This document shows, piece by piece, positions 1 through 10,516 of a stretch of DNA of 17,499 nucleotides. The translations under genes and the position numbers were made by a program. The notes under the pieces are model-generated. The model did no database searches, had not been told where the DNA came from, and saw only the letters and a program-made list of their open reading frames with translations. Position 1 is the first letter of the stretch, and the number at the start of each line of letters is the position of its first letter. The stretch spans positions 1 to 17,499 of the forward strand of contig JAMAHW010000203.1 in NCBI GenBank assembly GCA_023627715.1. Reading direction: 5' to 3'. This DNA is from Periconia sp. R9002 (Eukaryota > Ascomycota > Dothideomycetes > Pleosporales > Periconiaceae).

Positions 1-679
1 GCGGACGAGCTCGGCAACCACAAGACAACATAAATCGAAGCGCGAGTTCAAAACATATTGATCGCACAAGAATACAAGGAAACATCGCTGTCTAGCGTAC
101 AGCACGGTTTGCACGGGATAGTCGACGAGTTAGGATCATCATGGGAAGTGAAAGGAGGCAAGAACCGCCCACGACAATCGGATCGGCCGGCAACATGGTT
201 TAGAAACAGACGAACTGCATAAATGGGTTGACTCGATCTACGAGATCTGTGGCTTAGCCGAAGGCAATTTTGCATGAACACCTTGGTGACGTTAGCAGGG
301 AGGACGGCCGGCCCGCACCGGCACAAGCCTTGTGTCGAGGAGGATGATTTCTTCATGCGAACGAAACACATGGTGAGAATCTCAGCAATCGCCCCAGGAG
401 CGAGATCCACCACGGAAGCAGGAGCTAATCTAGGCGGACCTTTGGGGCGATTTGAATCTAGCTGACATAATCTGTTGCTGAGCCAACCAACCAACCAGAT
501 CGCTCCTGGTGCCGCGGCATCTAAGGGACCACAAACAGTTACAATACCCCACTGACGTGCACCCGAAGTTTGGCAGACTGACTAAACAATGCCACTACCC
601 TACGAGACTCTAGGCGCGAGAGCACCAGAGCCTTGCTGAGATCGAGTGCCATCCCCACTGACATCTCTTCGTCTCTGCT
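1..679. other. No supported gene at left edge
   Basis: I see no gene that can be supported here. Both strands carry open frames over 48-494 (minus, 148 codons) and 274-465 (plus, 63 codons), but they overlap each other, show no recognisable domain, and the minus one is Ser/Cys/Arg-rich with no family resemblance. A short plus-strand stretch near 200-270 encodes a plausible helical segment (LETDELHKWVDSIYEICG) that could be the end of a gene lying mostly off the left edge, but it is too short to assign. The last 80 bases before 680 would be the promoter and 5' leader of the nuclease-like gene. Confidence 0.4.
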
Positions 680-2135
680 ATGCCTCGGGAGGTTGAACAT
701 CGTGCTGGCATCTATGATTGGCTGACTTCCATTCCTCCCTCAACCACTACTCCCTCACCACCTCTTCCTACGCCTCTCGAATATCCTTCGCCTGATAGCC
801 AGCGAAAGCGCAAGCGTTACCGACAGCCATCATCTCGTCGAAAACGCCAACGCATCACGCCATCCTTGCACTGCGCACGCTCTCATCGCGCTTTGAATAC
901 GTCGCTTGAAACCGACAATATTGTCTCCGTTATGACCTCGGAGGCATCTGCTCCCTCTTCTACCTCTGCTGCCACGAACCTGAGCCACCGTACTATTCTG
1001 AAACCCGTACCTCCTAGCCGTAAGCAATCGCAAAGTCCAACGCGGAAGCACCATCGCCTTCTGGCACAAGCTCTGCAGCCGATCAATATACGCCAACCGC
1101 GTGATACAGAGCAGCTTGAATCAGTAGCAGCTGTCCGGTCTTCATTGTCTCAGCGACATGGGTTCCAGTTCATTCATATCGGCTTGAAGGTCCGTGTCAT
1201 CTCTGTTGAAGATAGTCTATATTAATAGACTTACTGACACTTTCCCCAGGAGCGGCTCAGGACAGCCAATCCCGACGCATTCGAAAACGACGTCCATGAG
1301 TATATGTTCTACGATGACCCCACTCCACCGACGACGCTGGATTACATGTGGCGGAGGGCAGAGAATATCTACAAGATTGCCCAGACATGCAATGATCGCA
1401 AAAAGGATGAAAACGCTTGATCGAAGGTCTTGGAAAAGGTTGTTAGCACAGCACTGAAACTAAGCAACGCGCAAAAGCTAGAGCTCAATAGCGTGCAGAC
1501 ACAGAACATCGAGCCTAGATACCTTGCGCCGACAGGGTCGCCAACCGGAAAAAAGGCTGATTTCGTCCTTGCATTCACGGATCGCGAGGGCGATGTCAAC
1601 ACCACATACCGAGCATTTACGTTGAAACACGGACACAAAAGCCTTAGCCCTATGACGGACGCTTACACATCTGAACTTGCATTTGCATGCGCCTTCAAAC
1701 TCAAAGAGCCAAATGGAGGCCATTCCGAAACCGAGACCCAGCTTGCCACTCTTCATACCGCAATGCTTTTGAAGTTGGAAGATCTCGCGCAAGATACTGG
1801 GGCGATCTTACAGGCACCTGCTCTTGCTGGTTGGGTCGTGATTGGGCATAATTGGTTCTGTTACATCTCTACTCTGTGCCCCGAGGGTAGCATAGTACGT
1901 ATTGTGGATAAACTCTACTGTATGGTGTACTCACTGGTTGCCACAGGAGGCTCAAGGTCCGTTCAACAGCCTTCAAGGCAGCACGCAAACCCATCACGAA
2001 ATACTTAAGTTGTTGAGCCTCCTCAAACATCTTTGTTCAGATGTGCTTTGCGAACGCCTCTGGCAGACTATGCAGTCATACCTCGCTGGCGACACTTCGC
2101 CCCAGACTACAGCCAAAGATTCATCCGGAGTATGA
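680..2135 (+). pseudogene. PD-(D/E)XK nuclease-like gene, three exons, internal stop
   Basis: Exons are 680-1189, 1250-1894 and 1947-2135, separated by two phase-0 GT-AG introns of 60 and 52 bp. The conceptual product is 447 codons. It has a basic, Ser/Pro-rich N-terminus with the start typical of this fungal family (a short 'IYDWLTSIPP' motif, then runs of Lys/Arg), and a C-terminal domain resembling the fungal PDDEXK-like nuclease domain. Recognisable blocks are KKADFVLAF, SPMTDAYTSE, GHNWFCYIS and, in exon 3, GSTQTHHEILKLLSLLKHL. Members of this family are uncharacterised, so a nuclease role is inferred from the fold. Two oddities: codon 227 (1418-1420) is TGA where the context (DENA-stop-SKVLEKV) suggests Trp, and the expected E-x-K pair reads K-L-K (1697-1705). 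No plausible intron removes the stop. It is probably a recently inactivated gene. Family call is from memory of relatives; no search was run. Confidence 0.72.
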
Positions 2136-2813
2136 GGAACACAATTCTTTTGGCAGTGTTAGCAATGAGACAAATGACCCCGAACCTATTACAAGTTCGC
2201 GGTGTTATTGACACATTCGATAGCAGGGCTTTTTCGGTGATGCAAAAGATAGTTACATACAGTATTGCACAGCTGTAAGAACTTCTGATATGGTTCTTCC
2301 CGCACACTGTGTGGTTTTGCAACGCGTCCCCAATCACTCGAGGGTAAGGATTTGAATGGAGGATCGTGATAGTGTTATGTAGGAGGCTTTGGATACCGCT
2401 GTGGCTATTTCGTCTTGGCAAAGCGCATCACGTAGAGCCGCTCTCACATGTCTTCACAGAATCGCGAGGTTATTGCCTCCAGGGCAAGGTCATGGCTGGA
2501 GCGGGTCGGCCACATCCTCCACACTAGGCGGCAAATCTTCACCAGCCCCATCCGCTAGCACATTCGCATCTATAATCGCTGATGCAACATCCGAAAAAAC
2601 GAACAATCGAGTCCTCGCCTTCCCTCCACTTTCAACTCTTGCTCCGCATGCCCACCGTCTTTGTCTGGTTGCGTTCCAGCAGCCTCTGGTATCCGAAGAT
2701 TTCTCCCTCGGCGTTTAACTCCGCCGTCATCCGCAGATGGCTCGCAACTCGTCTCCATCCTACGCTATGGTCCATTCAGAGAACGCGACACACCTGCAGC
2801 CGGCCGTTCCAGC
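2136..2813. other. Intergenic, no supported gene
   Basis: This gap separates the 3' ends of the two convergent pseudogenes. Overlapping open frames exist on both strands (2389-2718 plus, 2570-2758 minus, 2107-2421 minus). The plus frame around 2500-2720 is Ser/Pro/Ala-rich and looks a little like coding sequence, but no domain or start can be supported and it shifts frame near 2600. It may be a decayed fragment of another gene. Confidence 0.35.
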
Positions 2814-4996
2814 CTATGCATGCGAATATGAAACATCACTCGCGGTAATAGAAGGAGTATGGCACATTAGACAACCGTCCGAAAGAGTGCCGTTGGTATG
2901 GCTGGTGTCGCGGCATCGGTTGCCAAGTAAACCAAAGCCTGAATTGAAAAATATTTGTACCGTAGCCTCTTGGGCGGTAATAAAGAGACAATTTTGATTC
3001 GCTTAACTTATGCGAGGTTTCGTCCTGCAGCGCTTCTATGTCGATGATAGATACTGCCTTGTACTTCAACAGCTCCTTCGTTTCTTCGACTGGAAGCCAT
3101 CTAATACCATAACCAAGCTCTTTCGAAGCATTTTTAGGTGATATTATCACTTTATCTCTCGCGTACTCTATGTAGATCTCAAGGGGTCCTGCGGTATAGA
3201 GCTGTGATTTGTGGTCGAATGCAGCGCTATTTGATAGCAATCTGCCCTAAACAAGTTTCTTGCTGTCATTGGCCGTACTCCTGGATGGAAGTAGCTGATG
3301 ACTACATAAATCTGGAAGACCCGGAGGTAAAACAATCTGATTCGACGGCTCAATGTTGACGTCATCTTTTGCTACCGTGGTGGCAGTTTCCATGCCTAAC
3401 AAGGGGCTGCCACTCTGTATATTCTCCAATGACTTGACGAACGCTCGGGTCCTTGGTGGTACTAAAGGGTCAAGTCCTGCAGTCGTCTCTTAGATGAGCC
3501 CGCACAGCGTCTTTCTCCCTTCTGATGACCTCTGACAACGCGAAACTGCGCAGTGTTGACGTAGATGTGGGCAGTGTAAGCAGTGTGCTCTCGTTCGGAT
3601 CCGGGTAAACAGTCTTCTGCTGCCTCAAATGAAGCGTCCTGAGGCTGTTCTTGACACTGTTTTCTAGCACCAAATTGAATCTTGGTTCCATATTTTTGAG
3701 TTTCGGAATAAGTGGCAATCGCCATCCAGGATACAGCCGCCCGTGATATCGAGGCATATGCATCTTCCCATGCATGCGAATGAAAGCTTTGCAAAGAAAG
3801 CAGGCGTCCTCCCTAGAACAAATAACTCGAGGCGGCAGGTTTGAGCCATTGAGTTCTCAAACGGAAAGGGTCTGGATTTCGGCATGTTTTTTGCTTCCTT
3901 CAACGTTTTTTTGGTTTGATTGACGAACTGATCGTTAGCTTGCACTTCTGTGGTGTTAATCAAGCGGCAAGTGCGGCTAAGGACCATCTGTCGATCGCCT
4001 GCGTCGATTCTCGCAACTGTGGATGAGAGGCTTGGGGTATACTTATCAACTGGAACCCGCAGGAAAGCTTCTTTGGGTAGATTGATAAGTACAACCTTTG
4101 TTTGTCGTACCAAGCGAAACCTCTTGGCTGTGCGGTACAGGAATCGAGCAGCTTCCCGGTACCGTGCAACCTTGCTGACAATGTTGAGCAGATTTATTCT
4201 CGAGCTTGGACACATATCACGGTTTGGTATGATATTGAGCAGGGTTTGCAGTTCCCTTATCTGTCCCATGAGATAGACCCCTTCTACCAGATCCTTCAAC
4301 CGAGCTGGCGTTTGGTGTTTGGTCCATGTATCTGCTAACTTAATCACATCTTTGGCTCTCTCTGAGAATAACGTGGCAGCTAGGAGATGCTTGCCTAGCT
4401 TCTCGCTTCCGAGCTGAGCGAGAGATTTTATAGCTTCTTGCAAGACATTCTTGATGGGTTGCTTCAGTGTTTTCCGATTATTGGCCACTAATCGTAGACG
4501 ACACAGGATGCGGCGCGAGCACATGGATATAATTGCAGTGAAGATGTTGTCCTCGACGTTTTGAGCATTGTCTCCTTCTCAAGTTGATTAGTAAAGAAAG
4601 AGAAAGAGAATTCTACAACTACCCACCGTTTGACACGTCTGATAGGATGGCAAAGATCCTTTCGAATCCCTGCTTTAACTCCTGTAGGACTTGATTACCA
4701 TCACTCCACTTGATTCTGTTCACAGCTAGCAGTACGCTCAAGGACAATGATTCGGGGTCCTCTTTGACACAGAGAGCAGGAATGTGGTTTGGATCATCGA
4801 CCCTATTAGAAAGGAAAGCAAGTGTGCCAACTAAATTCCGCTCTCTGGTAAAAGATAAGGTATAGCCTGCTTGATGAAGCGGAAGGTTATCAGTTGAGTT
4901 AGACGAAGGTCGAATAGGAACGGAGTGAAGAAGGTGGAGAAGAACAATGTTCTCAGCGCAGACAATTGCAGGAGACAGAAGATTATTTGATGCCAT
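2814..4996 (-). pseudogene. OTT_1508-like deaminase family gene, heavily broken
   Basis: Exon 1 (4996-4627) starts MASNNLLSPAIVCAENIVLLHLLHS. A 52-bp phase-1 intron (4626-4575, with a CTAAT branch site and pyrimidine tract) leads into NAQNVEDNIFTAIISMCSRRIL. The order and motifs match the large fungal family with an OTT_1508-like deaminase domain: helical N-terminal half, then HAEIQ, CSREDACFLC, GKMHMPRYHGRLYPGWRLP, and near the C-terminus YTAGPLEIYIEY and ELGYGIRWL. His-Ala-Glu plus the two Cys of the CxxC would be the zinc/catalytic set. Breaks: a one-base loss in a T run at 3887-3892 just before HAEIQ; TGA at 3857-3859; TGA at 3470-3472 with a frame change nearby; a TAG near 3246; and another frame change near 2995. 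The last frame ends at TAG 2814-2816. Substrate is unknown in the family. An intact product is not possible; family name is from memory. Confidence 0.7.
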
Positions 4997-6087
4997 TGAA
5001 TAAGGAGCAATTTAATCACCACACGTGGTAAGATGTTTCGTTTAGCAGTTGTGCTCTCCGAGTAGGACACCATGCCTTGGCAGTAGAGCAAGTGAGGACC
5101 TCGCCAACCTGAAGCGGGGTTCGCAGCTCGCTCGTCAATCTATATGCCCAAGAGAGATACCGTCGCGTAATGGGCTTAGCGCTAATGATGAAAGACTGGC
5201 CAATCCATGGACAAGACGACGAAAGAAGCAAAGGGCCTGCTAGTGATGTGCCGATAGTGCAGCAATAAAGCGGTAAAGGCAGTTACCGCCCCTGCACTTT
5301 ATGTGTGCTTAATCAAGCTTCCGCAGATCCTGTGCTGGTTCCCGTTATGGAGCCGTTGTTCAGCCGTTCCTAATCGCTACTATTTTCAGGCATAGCTCAG
5401 CTGTGCCCCACCAAAGGAACTGTTTTGGAGCGCGTTGCAGCGCCCTGCCAAGCCATACGCTATCTAGGGGTGGAATACTTTCCGGCTATGCTCCAAGCAT
5501 TGTAGCTGTCCACAGGAGCACGGTCAGTGTTGGGTGTGCATCTGGTCGAGTGTATTTTGTGGGCTTTGATTTCAGTCATTTTTCTCCGCCAGCGCCCCAC
5601 CCACCCTCGTTGTAGAGGATATCATTTTATGCTCGAATAGATAACAACTACATAAGTGTCTACTGTTGGATCACTAGTGCAATAGCTTTATGTTTCTGTT
5701 GTGGTGTATTAATATCTGAGCGATCTTGTGGGTGTGACAAATGAACCGGGTGGCGATGAGCTTCGCGAATGCGCCACGGAGCTTGCTAGATAACAGCAGT
5801 TAGCAGAAGCAGTGTCTATTGTTTGGTTGCGGGAATAAGAAGGTGAGCTTGTGGAGTAATTAGAATGTGATCATCACACGGCACTGTGGGGACCCGAAAA
5901 ACCTTGTTTAGAACCAGTTAGCGACAGATATTTAGGTGCAAATGCATATATGGTTATACTGAAGCAGCGGTGAGATGAAAAGCAACTGAACAAGTCCAAG
6001 TGCCTTCCTCTATAGAGCATATATTGCACTTGGCGCGATACCAGCACGTACGCTTCATATAACACTACTGCTCTTGCAACTACAACC
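4997..6087. other. Intergenic between divergent genes
   Basis: About 1.1 kb separates the deaminase-like gene (minus) from the dynamin gene (plus), so both promoters lie here. Open frames at 5016-5231 (minus), 5049-5243 (plus) and 5403-5615 (plus) lack convincing starts or domains. A nested palindrome is at 5257-5297. A TATA-like stretch (catatatt, near 6016-6023) lies about 65-70 bp upstream of the dynamin start codon. Confidence 0.5.
5257..5297. repeat. Nested inverted repeat
   Basis: The outer arms are gtgcag (5257-5262) and ctgcac (5292-5297). The inner arms are gcggtaa (5270-5276) and ttaccgc (5283-5289), around a six-base loop. Read on the minus strand it begins gtgcaggggcggtaactgcc, a shape like the end of a DNA transposon, but I find no matching second end in the window. 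It could be a relic terminus or only a hairpin. Confidence 0.5.
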
Positions 6088-8479
6088 ATGCCTACCAGCA
6101 CTTCAACCAACATTTCATTCAGCATGTCAATCAATACTCCAAACAACTCCGACTATGATGATAGTGATACTCCTATTTTACCAGTTGCTATTGATCCCGA
6201 CGCCATCACCACAAGCTCTCTCAAGGCTCTTCAGTCGGCAGATCAACGCAAGGTCATGGACATCGTAGACAAGCTTCGACGCACCGGTTTAAGCGGCATT
6301 GTTGGCCTTCCCCAACTCGTTGTTTGCGGCGATCAGTCGAGTGGGAAGAGCTCTGTTCTGGAGGCAATCACCGAAATTCCGTTTCCGCGTAAAGAGAATC
6401 TATGCACGCGTTTCGCCACAGAGATCATCTTGCGCCGTTCAGCCTCATCAACCATATCAATCACGATAAATCCTGACAAAAATCGCCCGAAGCAGGAGAT
6501 TACGAAATTGAAATCATTCCATAAGTCAATTACCAACTTTGCTCAACTTCCGGATATCATCGAAGAAGCCACTCAAGTCATGGGACTTGGCCGTGTTGGC
6601 GAAATCAACTCTCGCGCCTTCTCTCGTGATGTGCTTTCTGTTGAGATTTGCGGACCGAATCGGCCTCAGCTGTAAGTGTTCATGAAGCTAAGTTCATCTA
6701 CTATAAGCTAACATCCGTTCTAGTACATTGGTTGATCTTCCCGGTTTAATCCACGCTACGAATAAAGCTCAAACGGAGGCTGACAAGGAGCTCATACTTA
6801 ATCTTGTCAAAGATTACATGAAGAATCCACGCACAATCATTCTTGCTGTTGTCTCTGCGAAGAACGATGTAAGTATGCTTTCCTTCGTCAAATGCGTGCT
6901 AACAACCTAGTTTGCGAATCAAATTATTCTTGATCATTGTAAAAACATCGACAGCAAGCGCGAGCGAACCCTGGGCATCGTTACTAAGCCCGACTATTTA
7001 CGTGAAGGAAGTCAAAATGAAGCTGATTGGATAGAGCTTGCGCAGAACAAGAATATTCACTTCAAGTTGGGGTGGCATATGTTCAAAAATCGTTCGGACG
7101 AGCAGATAGGCTTTAGCTTCAAGCAGCGAAACGAGTCTGAAGCGTTATTCTTCAGCAAGGGTCGTTACAACGAGCTTCCAAGGGAAAGTGTTGGTATCGA
7201 TTTCCTGCGTGAACGACTTAGCAAGTTGCTGCTCAGTCATCTCATCAAAGAACTTCCTAATCTGCAGGGCGAAATGGCGGCTAAATACCAGAACACTCTG
7301 GACGATATTGAGAAGCTGGGGGAAAAGCGCAGTACAATCTATGAGCAGCGGATGATGCTTATGAAGATAAGTATGCAAACTCACGATGTAATCAAGTCTG
7401 CCGTTAAGGGCTCCTACGAGCACGACTTTTTTGGTTGTGTTGCTATCGACGCAGCTGTAGATTCAGCTGAGAACATTCGTCGCTTCCGCGCAGTCATTCA
7501 ACATCTGAACATTAAGTTCGCGGATAACATGCACCTATGGGGACACAAATACACTATCGACTCCAACCCTGAAGATGATGACTCGGACGTGGAAATTGAC
7601 GACAAAGCTAAGAATGAACCGGACGACCTGGAGAGCTTACCTACTTCCGTTTTTCTCCCAAAGCCAGAGTCCTTCACTCGCGATGAGGCTATCAGCTGGG
7701 TGCAGAAGGTTTTAGAACGCTCCCGTGGTACTGAACTACCTGGAAATGCCAACTCAATGCTGATCAGCCAGTTATTCTGGGAGCAGTCTCAGCCTTGGCA
7801 GCAGATCGCTTCAGAGCACATCACCAGTGTTGCTAAGAAGTGTAAGGAGTTCGTTGATGCAGTTCTCCAGCATACTGCTCCATCTGAACTCCATGGTCGA
7901 CTTACAAGTATCAGTGTCGATGCTGCTCTGAAGAATGCGCTCGAAGAATGCAAGAATGAGCTACGCAAGATCATCGCTGATAAGTCGCGTGATCCAATGA
8001 CATACAATCATTACTACACTACGACAATCCAAAGAATGCGCCAACGAAAGCATCAATCGATAGGGAAGAAAGTTAGACATGAATCAGAGGCAAGTTACCA
8101 GCACACGGGCGGAAACCCCGTCACCCTTTTGAACCCTGCCAAGATGGAGAAGTCTTTTGAAGATGCCCTCGAGAAGAACATGGACAAATTTTCCTCACAA
8201 GAGGCTCTCGACAACCAGCGTGCCTACTACAAAGACGAGATCAAGTACTTTATTAATGCTGTATGCAAAGCTGCCGTGGAGCGTCATTTGGTCTCTTCTC
8301 TGTCGGAGATCATTCTTTCCCCCTTGATAATTACCGAACTGACGGACAAGCAAATTGAATTCATCGCTGCTGAACCCCCTGAGGTTACACAGCAACGTGA
8401 CTATCTTGAGAGTCGTAAGATCATGCTTGAGAATGGCATGGATACTTTCCGAGAGGCGATGGGTGGACTTGGACGCTAA
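6088..8479 (+). CDS. Dynamin-family (Mx/DRP-like) GTPase
   Basis: Exons are 6088-6671, 6724-6868 and 6911-8479, with introns of 52 bp (phase 2) and 42 bp (phase 0). The product is 765 residues, uninterrupted, with the full GTPase set: P-loop GDQSSGKSS at 81-89, switch I Thr within CTRFATEI at about 106-113, DLPG at 199-202 and TKPD at 268-271. A helical stalk region follows, containing an acidic insert (about residues 460-485, DDDSDVEIDD). A GTPase effector domain occupies roughly 658-765 (KSFEDALEKNMDKF to the C-terminus). No PH or proline-rich domain and no transmembrane segment are visible, so it is closer to the Mx/DRP-like proteins that are expanded in Pezizomycotina than to classical endocytic dynamin. 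Family members hydrolyse GTP and self-assemble on membranes or other polymers; the target of this one is unknown. The Met at 6088 is the first in frame after the leader, but 6124 (codon 13) is an alternative. Confidence 0.9.
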
Positions 8480-8533
8480 ATCTTCCGCGAATGTCCCACG
8501 GTTGAGAATTAGCAAGAAGATCGTGGCTTGACT

Positions 8534-8794
8534 ATGGCCAATATAAGAACTCATTGCTTCTCGAATAAAATGCATTCCGTTAAATACCTCTCCGTCAACT
8601 CTCAAAGTGTCGTCATTCACATGGCACCGGTATCAACGGTCCATGTTTTCAACCTGTACCAAAATGACAAAAGCGCAGCTGCCTTAAAGCCTCTCCTAGA
8701 AACTAACATTACAATCAAAATCTTTTTCGATGCTCATATGCCGGCAAAATCTCTCTTCGATTGCTGTGGTGTCAAATTAGCTAACAAGGTATGA
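8534..8794 (+). pseudogene. 3'-5' exonuclease-like fragment, truncated
   Basis: A frame of 87 codons starts 55 bp after the dynamin stop. Its second half (ALKPLLETNITIKIFFD, then AKSLFDCCGVKLANK) resembles the stretch of fungal DnaQ/RNase H-fold 3'-5' exonuclease proteins in which a helix and 'VFFD' strand surround the second conserved acidic residue. The first exonuclease motif (usually 'DIEG/DLEG') is not visible upstream, and nothing after the frame continues the domain. The end of the frame, aag/gtatga at 8788-8789, looks like a splice donor, and a MITE begins 36 bp later. I interpret this as a gene whose 3' part was lost. The family call is moderate; a chance open frame remains possible. 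Confidence 0.42.
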
Positions 8795-8824
8795 TGCACT
8801 CAATATCGTGCTAAGGGTCTATAT

Positions 8825-8983
8825 TACAGGGGGGTGACGCGTCGGTACATGACGATTCGGGCCGCTGGTGTCTTTTAAGAGTTCAATCAATCAGAACTCC
8901 AGAATTTGCTCTATTTGCTAGTAATGTTTCTATGGTACACTAGAGGCCCGAATCGTCATGTCCCGCTGTGTTATCCCCCTTTA
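8825..8983. mobile_element. MITE copy 1 (Tc1/mariner-like, TA-flanked)
   Basis: A 159-bp element including the flanking TA at each end (8825-8826, 8982-8983). The left terminus reads TACAGGGGGGTGACGCGTCG and the arm runs on through ACATGACGATTCGGGCC. The right terminus is the inverted complement with mismatches (gtgttatcccccttta at the very end). The arms are about 38 bp. It has no coding capacity. The TA duplication and long terminal inverted repeats fit a non-autonomous Tc1/mariner-type element. It matches the copy at 16855-17013 in the same orientation along its whole length. Confidence 0.88.
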
Positions 8984-10516
8984 CATGCCCAGTAGAGGCC
9001 GCGAGTAGAGGTGGCGGGTGCAAGAAGCTTAGCTAAAGCGGTAGCCAGAAACTCGCGAAATACTGAGCTATAGTTTCCATAACTTACAAAGCGAATATGA
9101 AGCAGATGGAAATGTATAGGGAGTTACGACGCCAACAAACGCAGGGACGGTAGGCATAGTTGCTGGTGCGCCCTTAAGGCAGCGACTTGTGCAATTAGGC
9201 TGAGAATAGTATGATATTGCATCAGTTAATTGGTTAATTAGGAATACCTTCGTGGATACCTTTGGCCAGTACTTAACTGGCCCTGTCCATGTTAGTCTAT
9301 CGTGATGACGGCGATGTTAATAATGGAATGAGGGCGAGCGCCTAAGACAGCGAGAAACTGGACACAGTACTCTTTAACTAGGTTGAACAAAGTAGACAAA
9401 CTAAATACACTGTACAAACAAATCAAACATCGTCGACACAGCGCCACAGATGATGTAAAGGCGCTAAGATTTAATGCAGAGCGTAAATTACATTAGCATA
9501 TATTGAGGCACACTCAATGCACGCTAAGGTGACAGGAGGATCCTGTCTAAGTTCGGCAAAGTTCTCGGAAACCACAGCTCCGTGATACCTAGCTTCAAAA
9601 ACTGGTTAGCTGGATATATCTGAACAGGGCTACGATATTCTGGTTCTCCCCAAGCCAAGTTATACTAGACTTTAAGACCCGGAAAAAATTACTCTATAGT
9701 TAATTGAGCTTGCTTCTAGGGTATCTAAAGCGAAGGATAGTCTTATATATCCGGAAAAAACAGGGGTGAGTCACTAATGTGACCATTGACGATCTACGTA
9801 TAGCATGACAACCAGAAGAAAGATTTTATTGGAAACTATAATGCTACAGTTCAATAGTCACAGAACAGCTATGTACTAAGCCAAACGATATATTACAATA
9901 AAAGGGAGACTTAGGGCGTATTTTTCAAGAAATCGTCTCATTACACCGTGCGACTCAGGACTCAGGAATAGACCTTAATTACTTGTGTAGAGGCCAGGCT
10001 AGCGCAAGCAGCGATCTGCACATCATAAGATCTGACCCTCCGCACCCGAACATGATGATCAAATCTCCTTATCTCACGCCCTCGGCCGCCAGCAGCGCTG
10101 TGCTAATGTCGCCTTTCTTAGAGCTCCTCTCCGGATGTTGATTATCTCTACACGATGGTCACGTGCCTGAAATTAACATGACCAATGCCAAGGGCCACCT
10201 GTGAACATCGAAGCCCTGGTTTTCCCAGCTCCATTATAGCCGACGAGCTATCACTCGCACCGGCACAGAGCATTTTAATTCATCTAGAACCAAAATTTCC
10301 ACCACTGTGCTACTCCCACTTCACTTTGAGCCACATCAAACCACCGCGATGTTATTGCAGGATTACGGTCACATCATGTACTTTTGGTGAGGCAAGGCGT
10401 ATAGCGCAAGCGCAGTCCTGCTTAGTTTAAGCGAGCGAATCAGCTGTCGAGAAACCGGAACGAGGGTTGAACTATTTAAATAACTATAGCAGAGGGTAGA
10501 TTGTGTCCATACTCAC
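8984..10516. other. Gene-poor, TA-rich interval
   Basis: About 1.5 kb with no supported gene. One frame (10185-10430, plus, ATG start, 81 codons) is open but has no domain or recognisable composition and is at best a hypothetical small gene. The stretch 9200-10000 has many short stops and is TA-rich, consistent with old mutated repeat DNA, but no element could be named. A small perfect hairpin (gacagga/tcctgtc) lies at 9531-9547, and the word ccggaaaaa occurs twice (near 9679 and 9751). Confidence 0.4.

Noticed and set aside
48..494. 148-codon minus-strand open frame
   Set aside because: No domain, Ser/Cys-rich low-information composition, and it overlaps a competing plus frame; no evidence that it is coding.
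830..1096. Minus-strand open frames inside the nuclease-like gene
   Set aside because: They are antisense shadows of exon 1 and have no family resemblance.
680..2135. Repeat-induced point mutation as the cause of the nuclease-gene damage
   Set aside because: The stop is TGA from presumed TGG, which is not the CpA-context change expected, and the gene is otherwise free of stops.
3960..4338. Plus-strand frames opposite the deaminase relic (for example 3950-4276)
   Set aside because: Antisense to a recognisable protein sequence, so shadows.
7145..8007. Minus-strand frames within the dynamin gene
   Set aside because: Antisense to a clearly conserved GTPase, no domains.
10185..10430. 81-codon ATG frame as a real gene
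   Set aside because: No domain, no splice or promoter support; left as a mention in the gene-poor interval.
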